Source of the DNA: a bacterium
GTDB lineage: Bacteria; SZUA-182
NCBI GenBank assembly: GCA_003230635.1
Contig: QIFF01000173.1
Coordinates: 1-13,449 of the forward strand
Reading direction: 5' to 3'
Length of the DNA: 13,449 nt
In this document: in pieces, positions 7,886 to 13,449 of the stretch
Position numbering within the stretch: the first letter of the stretch is position 1
Layout: each line of letters starts with the position of its first letter
Notes under the pieces: model-generated
Seen by the model: the letters and a program-made list of their open reading frames with translations, nothing else
Told to the model about the DNA's origin: nothing
Databases searched by the model: none
Program-made: the position numbers and the translations under genes

Positions 7886-8620
7886 TTAATAGGCGTAAAG
7901 CTTGCCGTAAGGACGGTGGCTGATAGGAAGCAGCTTGATGAAGGGCTTGCTCATGATTTGCTCAAAATTCAACCCAAAATCCCGGCTGTATTCCTGGAGG
8001 ATGGTATGCAATCTTTTCTCGTCCTCGTCCTCCAGGGGTAGGACTCCGACTTCAGCCCCCAGTTGATGGGCCTGGGGTTCGCCGCGCAGATAAATTACTC
8101 CCCCGTGCATACCAGTGCCGACATAGCTGCCGATAAAGGGGTGCCGGCTGTTGGTGTTTAGTCCGAGCAGGATTAGAATTCCCCCGGCCATGTATTCCCC
8201 GAAAAAATCTCCCGCCGTACCCCCGGCCACTATAACCGGAATCTTGTCCTTATAGGATTTCATGTGGATTCCCACCCGGTAGCCCACGTCTCCCTTGATG
8301 AACAGCTTGCCGCCGCGCATGCCGTAGCCCAGCACGTCCCCGGCGTGGCCGTGGATGACGATCTTGCCCTGGTTCATGGTATTGGCAATCCCGTCCTGGG
8401 CGTTGTCATGGACAATCACCGTCGGCCCGTTCATGAAGGCCGCCAGGTCGTTGCCCGGCACCCCGTGAACAATAATGCGGGTGGTGGAATTAATGCCGTT
8501 GCCAATGTAGCGCTGGCCGTTGACGTTGAGCAATTCCACCTCCTCAGCACCAGCAGCTATCGCCTCTCTAACCTTTTTATTGAGGTCGGCGTAATAGACC
8601 CCCTTGGCGTCAATTTTCAT
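7886..8620 (-). CDS. GXGXG-domain subunit of split glutamate synthase (GltB C-terminal domain-like)
   Basis: This 244-residue protein matches the C-terminal GXGXG domain of glutamate synthase large subunits (COG0070, 'GltB3' type), encoded alone as in archaeal-type enzymes. About residues 45-200 form a right-handed beta-helix with repeating GxxG turns, for example GVPGNDLAAFMNG, GHAGDVLGYGMRGG, GGTAGDFFGEYMAGG and GSYVGTGMHGG. In glutamate synthase this domain is structural and links the ammonia-producing and synthase parts. It also resembles FwdC/FmdC of formylmethanofuran dehydrogenase and the middle subunit of N-methylglutamate synthase, but the neighbouring genes favour a glutamate synthase-type enzyme. 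The ATG at 8618-8620 is preceded by aaaaggga. It lies 16 bases after the stop of the FMN subunit gene and is the last gene of the operon, ending at the palindromic spacer. Confidence 0.88.
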   Translation of the reverse strand: MKIDAKGVYYADLNKKVREAIAAGAEEVELLNVNGQRYIGNGINSTTRIIVHGVPGNDLAAFMNGPTVIVHDNAQDGIANTMNQGKIVIHGHAGDVLGYGMRGGKLFIKGDVGYRVGIHMKSYKDKIPVIVAGGTAGDFFGEYMAGGILILLGLNTNSRHPFIGSYVGTGMHGGVIYLRGEPQAHQLGAEVGVLPLEDEDEKRLHTILQEYSRDFGLNFEQIMSKPFIKLLPISHRPYGKLYAY

Positions 8621-8636
8621 GTTTATCCCTTTTAAA

Positions 8637-10142
8637 TTATCTTCCTGCGGGCTTGACCCCCAGGATCTCCAAAGTTTGGGCGTCCAGGCCGACCCCTCTC
8701 AGGCGCTCGCGGCTGCCGCGAAAGCTTTCAATTGCATTAACCCCTAGAGAACCTAGAATTTCCTTAATTTCCAGGCTCCAGGCGCGCAGCAGACCGGTCA
8801 GGCGTTCGGCGCCAACCTCGGGGTCAAGGCGGGCGGTCAATTCAGGCTTTTGGGTACAGATTCCCCAGGCGCATTTGCCGGTGTAGCACATCTGGCAAAC
8901 CCGGCAACCCAGGGCAATCAGGGCTGCCGTGCCGATGGCTACGGCGTCGGCTCCCAGGGCAATTGCCTTGGCGGCATCGGCGCTGGAGCGGATACTGCCG
9001 GCGGCAATAATCGAGACCTGGTTGCGAATCCCTTCCTGGCGCAGGCGGTCGTCTACTGCGGCCAGCGCCAGTTCAATGGGAATTCCCACATGATTGCGAA
9101 TTACGGTGGGAGAGGCGCCGCTGCCCCCCCGGTAGCCGTCTAAGTATAATATGTCGGCCCCGGCGCGCACAATGCCGCTGGCGATGGAGGCCACGTTATG
9201 CACCGCAGCAATCTTCACCGAAATGGGTTTGTACCCGGTGGCTTCCTTGAGGGCGTAAATCAACTGGCGCAGGTCCTCAATGGAATAAATGTCATGGTGC
9301 GGGGCCGGGGAGAGGGCGTCGGTGCCGCTGGGGATCATGCGGGTCTTGGAGATTTCCAGGCCGATTTTTTCCCCGGGCAGGTGCCCCCCGATGCCGGGCT
9401 TGGCCCCCTGACCGATTTTGATTTCTACCGCCACCCCGGCGTTGAGGTACTCGCTGTGCACCCCGAAACGCCCCGAGGCGCACTGGACGATGATATGGTC
9501 GCCATAAGAATAAAGGTCTTTGTGCAGGCCCCCTTCCCCGGTGTTCATCAGGGTGCCGGCCTCCTTGGCCGCCATCACCAGGGCGCGGTGGACATTCAGG
9601 CTCACCGCCCCGTATGACATGGGGGCAAAGATAATCGGGGTTTCCAGCTTTAAATTGGGGGGGAAATTCTTCTGCGGTTTCAGTTTGCCTTGCTTGGCGG
9701 TCTTCAGTTGAAGGGCATCCGGCTTGCGCCCCAGATAGGTGCGCAGCTCCATCGGCTCGCGCAGGGGGTCAATGGAGGGGTTGGTCACCTGACAGGCGTC
9801 CAGCAGCAGGTTATCCCAGAGAATTGGGGTGGGCAAATCGCAGCCCATGCCGGTCAGGAGCACCCCGCCTGTTTCCGCCTGTTTCCAGATATTCTTGCGG
9901 TGTACTGGAGTCCAGTTGGCGTGATAGCGGAACTGGAGGGGATTGTTGATTATGTCAATTGCACCCTCCGGGCAGAAGGTGGTGCAGCGGTGACAGGCCA
10001 CGCATTTGATGTCATCGGTCGCTACCCGGTCATGAAAGCTGAAGACCCCGAAGCTGCAATTTTGCAGACAGCGCTTGCAGCGCCGGCATTTCTCATGATT
10101 GACTTTCACCCTGAACTCGGGCGGGATATAACTTCTTACCAT
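8637..10142 (-). CDS. gltB: FMN/iron-sulfur synthase subunit of split glutamate synthase
   Basis: This 501-residue protein has the synthase domain of glutamate synthase (COG0069, 'GltB2'), which would reduce the imine formed from 2-oxoglutarate and ammonia to glutamate on FMN. The N-terminus holds two [4Fe-4S] motifs, Cys19-22-25-29 and Cys47-50-53-57 (CRRCKRCLQNC; CVACHRCTTFC), a feature of the archaeal-type enzyme. The FMN-binding TIM barrel covers about residues 165-430 and includes PMSYGAVS, GEGG, KIGQGAKPGIGG, YLDGYRGGSGASP and AAGSIRSS. Cys413, Cys419 and Cys424 reproduce the Cx5Cx4C ligands of the [3Fe-4S] cluster in GltB, followed by GICTQ where GltB has GVATQ. The ATG at 10140-10142 has aaggagc just upstream. 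The gene lies 29 bases after hicA and 16 bases before the GXGXG gene. Split N-methylglutamate synthase is the main alternative activity. Confidence 0.92.
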   Translation of the reverse strand: MVRSYIPPEFRVKVNHEKCRRCKRCLQNCSFGVFSFHDRVATDDIKCVACHRCTTFCPEGAIDIINNPLQFRYHANWTPVHRKNIWKQAETGGVLLTGMGCDLPTPILWDNLLLDACQVTNPSIDPLREPMELRTYLGRKPDALQLKTAKQGKLKPQKNFPPNLKLETPIIFAPMSYGAVSLNVHRALVMAAKEAGTLMNTGEGGLHKDLYSYGDHIIVQCASGRFGVHSEYLNAGVAVEIKIGQGAKPGIGGHLPGEKIGLEISKTRMIPSGTDALSPAPHHDIYSIEDLRQLIYALKEATGYKPISVKIAAVHNVASIASGIVRAGADILYLDGYRGGSGASPTVIRNHVGIPIELALAAVDDRLRQEGIRNQVSIIAAGSIRSSADAAKAIALGADAVAIGTAALIALGCRVCQMCYTGKCAWGICTQKPELTARLDPEVGAERLTGLLRAWSLEIKEILGSLGVNAIESFRGSRERLRGVGLDAQTLEILGVKPAGR

Positions 10143-10171
10143 TGTTGCTCCTTGAATATGCTGTTGACGGG

Positions 10172-10384
10172 CTAAATCAGTTTTTTGAACTCTTCTTTAG
10201 AAATTCCAGAAGCATTCAGTATTTGCCGCAATACCCCAGGTTTGATCAGATGCTGGCGGGGTATTATAACCAGATTATAACCATCGCTCATGGAGATATG
10301 TTTACCTTGCCGGAGGATAAAAAAGCCCTTTTTCTTTAAGGCTTGAATAACCCTTTGATGGGAGAGTTGAGGGAGCTTTGTCAT
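10172..10384 (-). CDS. hicA: HicA-type mRNA interferase toxin
   Basis: A 70-residue protein of the HicA (YcfA-like) family. These are small double-stranded-RNA-binding-fold toxins that cleave mRNA without the ribosome when not bound by HicB. The sequence shows the family pattern: an N-terminal helix (VIQALKKKGF), then RQGKHISM with the catalytic-type His29, then VIIPRQHLIKPGVLRQIL and an ending in GISKEEFKKLI. Most relatives have GSHH at the active site; here it is GKH, still with the key histidine. The ATG at 10382-10384 overlaps the TGA of hicB by four bases (ATGA), so the pair is translationally coupled, antitoxin first. The gene looks intact. It stands in the same direction as the glutamate synthase genes and only 29 bases before the FMN subunit. 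Confidence 0.92.
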   Translation of the reverse strand: MTKLPQLSHQRVIQALKKKGFFILRQGKHISMSDGYNLVIIPRQHLIKPGVLRQILNASGISKEEFKKLI

Positions 10385-10584
10385 ACCGCTACTTCTACCA
10401 TCTTTAACCGTTCCATCTTTTTCAGGTCTTCAAGGCTGGCAAGATAGGTCTGAATGGCATCCTTTATATTCTCTATAGCCTCATCTTCAGTTTCCCCTTG
10501 CGAAACACAACCCTTTAGGGTGGGGCAGTAAACCACATACCCCCCAACCTCCTTGTCTTTTTCTATGATTATCGGGAATTTCAT
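10381..10584 (-). CDS. hicB: HicB-type antitoxin
   Basis: A 67-residue HicB-family antitoxin with the partial RNase H-like fold: MKFPIIIEKDKE, then GGYVVYCPTLKGCVSQGET, DEAIENIKDAI and a short helix to the end. It should bind and inhibit the HicA encoded next to it. I take the ATG at 10582-10584 as the start because MKFPII is the usual HicB beginning and aaaggggga lies 7 bases upstream. The frame stays open upstream to 10662, but that stretch overlaps the amidotransferase gene end and reads through a repeat. No C-terminal helix-turn-helix or ribbon-helix-helix domain can be seen, so DNA-binding autoregulation is doubtful in this short form. The module lies between the amidotransferase and FMN subunit genes of the operon. 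Confidence 0.9.
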   Translation of the reverse strand: MKFPIIIEKDKEVGGYVVYCPTLKGCVSQGETEDEAIENIKDAIQTYLASLEDLKKMERLKMVEVAV

Positions 10585-10591
10585 AGCAGTA

Positions 10592-10600
10592 TCCCCCTTT
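10592..10600 (-). promoter_or_regulatory. Ribosome binding site that decides the hicB start
   Basis: On the minus strand this reads aaaggggga, 7 bases before the ATG at 10584. It is the strongest Shine-Dalgarno match in the gap and rules out the longer in-frame reading that starts at 10662. Confidence 0.65.
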
Positions 10601-10613
10601 ATCAAATTGTTTT

Positions 10614-10635
10614 CCTCTGTGTTCTTTGTGGTTAA
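10614..10635 (-). repeat. Short 'accacaaagaacacagagg' intergenic repeat next to hicBA
   Basis: The minus strand reads ttaaccacaaagaacacaga then gg. From memory, near-identical strings (accacaaaggacacagagg and relatives) recur between genes in many bacterial genomes and give stray translations such as TTKNTE. Only one copy lies in this window, so its repeat nature here is recalled, not shown. It fills most of the 55-base gap between the amidotransferase stop and hicB, beside an apparent insertion. Confidence 0.4.
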
Positions 10636-10639
10636 GTGT

Positions 10640-11734
10640 TTACCTGCTTTCCAATTCCACAATCATCGGCTCGCCGGCGCGCGGCGCCCATAGCCGTTCC
10701 GGTTTTGGGCAGATGGCGCGAATGGCGGATTCCTCGCTGGCCATATAGACCAGATCCTTATGGGTAGCCACTAACAAGGGACGCAGTTTAATGCGGTCGT
10801 TGAAACCGATTAGCCCGTTAGTGTGGGCGAAGAGAATGGCGAAGGGGCCGTTGAGCATAGCCGGGCCATAGACCATACGTAACTGGCGCAGGGCCTCTTG
10901 CTCCTTTTCCTCCAGCAGGTCAATATCCTTCCAAAAGGGGGCGGCCAAGGCCAGGCAGGCGACTCTGGGGGACAGGCCGTGTTTGCGGATCAGGAGGTCA
11001 AAGAGGTAGGCCACCACTTCGGTATCGGTCATCAGGGTGCACTCGTATTTGAACATCTCCAGGTAGCGCTTGTTAATCCCATAGGAGGAAATCTCCCCGT
11101 TGTGCACAATAGACCAATCCAGCAGGGTGAAGGGGTGCGCTCCCCCCCACCAGCCCGGGGTATTGGTGGGAAAGCGGTTGTGCGCCGTCCAGATATAAGC
11201 CTTATATCCCTCCTCTTCCAACATGAAAAACTCGGCAATGTCCTCGGGAAAGCCCACCCCCTTGAAAACGCCCATGTTCTTGCCGCTGGAAAAGACGTAC
11301 GCTCCCTTGATTTCTTTGTTAATGCTCATCACTGTCTTGACCACAAAATCCTCTTCACTCAGGTCTTCCAGCTCCAGGTCAGGCCGGTCGGCCCGCACTT
11401 TGACAAAATAACGCCAGAGCAGGGGATGAGTGGGGATGCTGGCGGTCTTCTTGTGCGGGATTTGCTCCTGCTTAGCGATTGTGTAGTTAAGTTCCAGATA
11501 GTTTTCGCTCAATTCTTTGGCGCCCGGGTCGTCAAACATAATGTGAAAGGCGTAATAATCCTTGTATTCCGGATAAATCCCATAAGCAGCAAAACCGCCA
11601 CCCAGGCCGTTGCCCCTGTCGTGCTGCAGGGCGATGCTCTCAATGATGTCGTGGGCGGGAATCAAGCGTCTCTTTTTGCTTATAATCCCGGACAGGCCGC
11701 AGCCGCCTATGTTCTTCTGATAATTGTGGTTCAT
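10640..11734 (-). CDS. Glutamine amidotransferase (class II) subunit of split glutamate synthase
   Basis: This 364-residue protein is the glutaminase part of glutamate synthase (COG0067, 'GltB1'), which hydrolyses glutamine and delivers ammonia to the synthase subunit. The nucleophile is very probably Cys12 in GGCGLSGII. In class II enzymes the cysteine must be N-terminal, so an 11-residue propeptide ([11 protein letters not shown]) would be removed, as in GltB. Other active-site segments are visible: HNRFPTNT (185-192), WGGAHPF (196-202), HNGEI (211-215) and TDTEV (236-240). The start ATG at 11732-11734 overlaps the stop of the HdrBC-like gene as ATGA, so the two proteins are translationally coupled and probably work together. 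The stop is followed by hicBA rather than directly by the FMN subunit gene. Split N-methylglutamate synthase has a similar subunit and is the alternative. Confidence 0.9.
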   Translation of the reverse strand: MNHNYQKNIGGCGLSGIISKKRRLIPAHDIIESIALQHDRGNGLGGGFAAYGIYPEYKDYYAFHIMFDDPGAKELSENYLELNYTIAKQEQIPHKKTASIPTHPLLWRYFVKVRADRPDLELEDLSEEDFVVKTVMSINKEIKGAYVFSSGKNMGVFKGVGFPEDIAEFFMLEEEGYKAYIWTAHNRFPTNTPGWWGGAHPFTLLDWSIVHNGEISSYGINKRYLEMFKYECTLMTDTEVVAYLFDLLIRKHGLSPRVACLALAAPFWKDIDLLEEKEQEALRQLRMVYGPAMLNGPFAILFAHTNGLIGFNDRIKLRPLLVATHKDLVYMASEESAIRAICPKPERLWAPRAGEPMIVELESR

Positions 11735-13068
11735 TCAGTCTCCCTATCGCATTCATGCATTAATTTTTTCCAGTCTGCGGCCCCGCTGGCACCGGCTGCG
11801 GGCAAATTCAGCTTGCGGCGCATGGTTTTTTGCGGTTCGCCCAGGCGGCCGGTTTTGCGGAAGGTTTCCATCATGTTGCTGATGCCGTCGGGAACTAGTT
11901 GTTGACTAATCGCCATGTGTTTAAGTGCCTTAAAGACCTTTTCCATGCCGAAGTGGGAGGGGCATAGCTCCGTGCAGGTGTGGCATTCCAGGCAGTTCCA
12001 GATGTCTTTTGTCCCCAGGTAATGGTCAATCTTACCGGCCAGGATGTCGGCGATAATCGCCTGGGGGCTGAAGTTGGGCACGTTTAGGGCCGAGGGGCAA
12101 TCGTGTTCGCAGGCGCCGCACTGGGAGCAGCGCTGCAGATTGGCCAGGGGAAAAAATTCCTCAATCATGTCCAAGGTTTGTTTTTTGTGCTCCCAATTGC
12201 GCATGAAACGGTCAAATTTAATGCGGTGCAGGTTCAGTCCCAGCTCGTCTGGAGAAATCCCCAGGGCCAGTCCCACCAGTTCGCTGACATGGAAAACCGG
12301 TAGGTTGAAGCTGTCCCCTTTTCTCTGCAGCAGGGCTTGCTGGGTGTCAAATTGCAGATAACAGGCCGGGCAGGAAACAACGATGGCATCAAAGGCCAAA
12401 AAGTCCATTTCCAGCAGCTTTTGCCGGGCCATAATCACCCCTTGCTCCACCTCGCCGCTGCGTCCCAGGGCTTCCCCGCAGCAGAGGAATTTGCTGTTGA
12501 AATCCGGGCTGGTGGCCCCCAAAGCCTCCACCAGGGCGTCAAACTTGGTGGGGCGCAGGGGGTTGTCAAAGGAGATTGCATGGCCGGGGCGCAAGAGGTG
12601 GCAGCCGTAATGAGTGGCGATTTTCATGCCCCAGAGCGGGCTTTGCATATTGGCCTGAAGCCGGTCGGCGCCGATTTCCTCGCTGAAGAATTCTACAATA
12701 TGCTGCACCTTGACCCGACCGTGGTAAGTCAGGTTTACAGCCGTCAGGTCCTGGTTGATGCGCCGGGATAAAATCGGGTCGCTCTTAAGCTTGCCCATGA
12801 CTGTCTTAAAGGTGCTGTAACAGCCGTTGCAGGGGGTAAGCAGGGTTTTCCCTCCCTGGCTTTCCGCCAGGGCGAGATTGCGGGCTGCGGTCAAATACCA
12901 GGTGTATTCATCCATGTTGGTGACCAGGGATTTTTCCGGGCAACAGGTAAAGCCGTCAATATCCCGGGCCGGGACTTTCAAACGCTCCAATACCAGGCGG
13001 GTGGCCTTTTCAATGAAGGGGAAACGGGCCGGCACCTGACAGCCCCAGAAATAAATTGTATTAGCCAT
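11731..13068 (-). CDS. HdrB-HdrC-like fusion: two CCG domains followed by two [4Fe-4S] motifs
   Basis: A 445-residue redox protein related to heterodisulfide reductase subunits B and C. The N-terminal HdrB-like part has two complete CCG motifs: Cys10-Cys42-Cys43-Cys80-Cys83 (C-x31-CC-x36-CxxC) and Cys156-Cys196-Cys197-Cys233-Cys236 (C-x39-CC-x35-CxxC). In HdrB such motifs bind unusual [4Fe-4S] clusters. The C-terminal HdrC-like part has two ferredoxin motifs, Cys314-317-320-324 and Cys359-362-365-369. No membrane segment is seen, so it should be cytosolic. The order B then C is the reverse of methanogen HdrD. ATG at 13066-13068 is preceded by aggaaaaacatc. Its stop overlaps the amidotransferase start, and no GltD-type flavoprotein is in the window, so I infer a role in feeding electrons to, or redox-regulating, the glutamate synthase-like enzyme. 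A disulfide reductase with a separate substrate is the alternative. Confidence 0.88.
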   Translation of the reverse strand: MANTIYFWGCQVPARFPFIEKATRLVLERLKVPARDIDGFTCCPEKSLVTNMDEYTWYLTAARNLALAESQGGKTLLTPCNGCYSTFKTVMGKLKSDPILSRRINQDLTAVNLTYHGRVKVQHIVEFFSEEIGADRLQANMQSPLWGMKIATHYGCHLLRPGHAISFDNPLRPTKFDALVEALGATSPDFNSKFLCCGEALGRSGEVEQGVIMARQKLLEMDFLAFDAIVVSCPACYLQFDTQQALLQRKGDSFNLPVFHVSELVGLALGISPDELGLNLHRIKFDRFMRNWEHKKQTLDMIEEFFPLANLQRCSQCGACEHDCPSALNVPNFSPQAIIADILAGKIDHYLGTKDIWNCLECHTCTELCPSHFGMEKVFKALKHMAISQQLVPDGISNMMETFRKTGRLGEPQKTMRRKLNLPAAGASGAADWKKLMHECDRETE

Positions 13069-13080
13069 GATGTTTTTCCT

Positions 13081-13133
13081 GGAGTAGGGGCTTCAGCCCC
13101 GTGAAAAGAACACGAGCCTGAAGGCTCTACTCC
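13081..13133. repeat. REP-like nested palindrome in the leader of the HdrBC-like gene
   Basis: Two 23-base arms, 13081-13103 (ggagtaggggcttcagcccc then gtg) and 13111-13133, are inverted copies with four mismatches around the loop aaaagaa. Each arm is itself a perfect hairpin: ggggct/agcccc in the left arm and gagcct/aggctc in the right. A further partial copy, gctctactcc, follows at 13146-13155. The structure lies between the Fis-type gene and the HdrBC-like gene. On the minus-strand mRNA its last arm ends directly before the agga ribosome binding site, so folding could affect translation. Confidence 0.7.
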
Positions 13134-13157
13134 ACGGGTGTAAACGCTCTACTCCAA

Positions 13158-13433
13158 CTATCTTAATTTTAACTCTTTGATTTTTTTTCTCAGGGTGTTG
13201 CGGTTGATTCCCAGCAGTTGCGCCGCCGCTAATTGGGTATTGGTTTCGGCCAGGGCCAATTTAAGCAGTACCGTTTCTGTTTGCTTCATAACCTCTTTAT
13301 ATAGATTGTGGTTGCCTTCCACCGCACTCACCATCCCCATGATTTCAGCCAGCTTTTGTTCCAGCAGCTCCCGCAGGGAATATTGGCGCGAAAACTCCGC
13401 CAAGAGTTCATCTTTTGTTTGTCCGCAATTCAT
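13158..13433 (-). CDS. Small Fis-type helix-turn-helix protein
   Basis: This 91-residue protein ends in a Fis-type (HTH_8) DNA-binding domain at about residues 50-91: ETVLLKLALAETNTQLAAAQLLGINRNTLRKKIKEL, given here only to name its helices, with LLGINRNTLRKKI as the recognition part. The N-terminal 45 residues look helical and may dimerise. There is no AAA+ sigma-54-activator domain or receiver domain, so it resembles E. coli Fis or the detached C-terminus of an NtrC-type activator. The ATG at 13431-13433 has only a weak ggtgg upstream, and the frame remains open to the window edge, so the true start could lie beyond base 13449. It is codirectional with the operon, 89 bases before the HdrBC-like gene, and may regulate it; that role is inferred. 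Confidence 0.75.
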   Translation of the reverse strand: MNCGQTKDELLAEFSRQYSLRELLEQKLAEIMGMVSAVEGNHNLYKEVMKQTETVLLKLALAETNTQLAAAQLLGINRNTLRKKIKELKLR

Positions 13434-13449
13434 CTTGGAGCCACCAGAA

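Noticed and set aside
10585..10662. Longer HicB with 26 extra N-terminal residues
   Set aside because: The extension overlaps the end of the amidotransferase gene and translates the short repeat; the internal ATG at 10584 has a strong ribosome site and the normal HicB beginning.
10898..11905. Plus-strand 335-residue open frame opposite the amidotransferase and HdrBC-like genes
   Set aside because: It spans two confidently identified genes on the other strand and has no domain of its own.

Overview
The window reads as chromosomal DNA of an anaerobic bacterium, most likely a member of the Firmicutes (Clostridia, Desulfotomaculum/Pelotomaculum/Moorella-like). I infer this from clean sigma-A-type signals and strong Shine-Dalgarno sites, a three-gene 'archaeal-type' glutamate synthase, a heterodisulfide-reductase-like (HdrB/HdrC) iron-sulfur protein, and many small palindromic intergenic repeats. 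The lineage is a guess from gene content and style, not from a marker gene.

Layout, left to right. (1) 1-291, plus strand: the 3' end of a calcineurin-like metallophosphoesterase gene. (2) 292-791: a 500-base intergenic stretch holding a 135-bp element with imperfect inverted ends, a second large inverted repeat, and a near-consensus promoter. (3) 792-6350, plus: one very large gene for a 1852-residue exported protein, made of a signal peptide, a right-handed beta-helix, a PKD domain, two blocks of about 67-residue Ig-like repeats, a chitobiase-like domain, HYR domains and a Lys-rich C-terminus. (4) 6439-7746, plus: miaB, the tRNA methylthiotransferase. (5) 7747-7885: a compact inverted repeat with three consecutive hairpins, lying between converging genes and sharing its end sequence with the element at 308-442. 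(6) 13433 down to 7886, minus strand: an apparent operon in the order Fis-type DNA-binding protein, HdrB-HdrC-like fusion, glutamine amidotransferase subunit, hicB-hicA toxin-antitoxin pair, FMN/Fe-S synthase subunit, GXGXG subunit.

The minus-strand operon looks like a split glutamate synthase (glutamine + 2-oxoglutarate + 2 electrons giving 2 glutamate). The amidotransferase subunit would release ammonia, the FMN/Fe-S subunit would carry out the reductive synthase step, and the GXGXG protein supplies the structural beta-helix of the enzyme. No NAD(P)H-oxidising small subunit (GltD) is present in the window. Instead an HdrBC-like protein with two complete CCG motifs and two [4Fe-4S] motifs is translationally coupled (ATGA overlap) to the amidotransferase gene, which suggests it is the redox partner. 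A lone Fis-type protein heads the cluster, and a HicBA module sits inside it without breaking any gene. This cluster is the most interesting system here. The giant beta-helix/Ig-repeat protein is the second.
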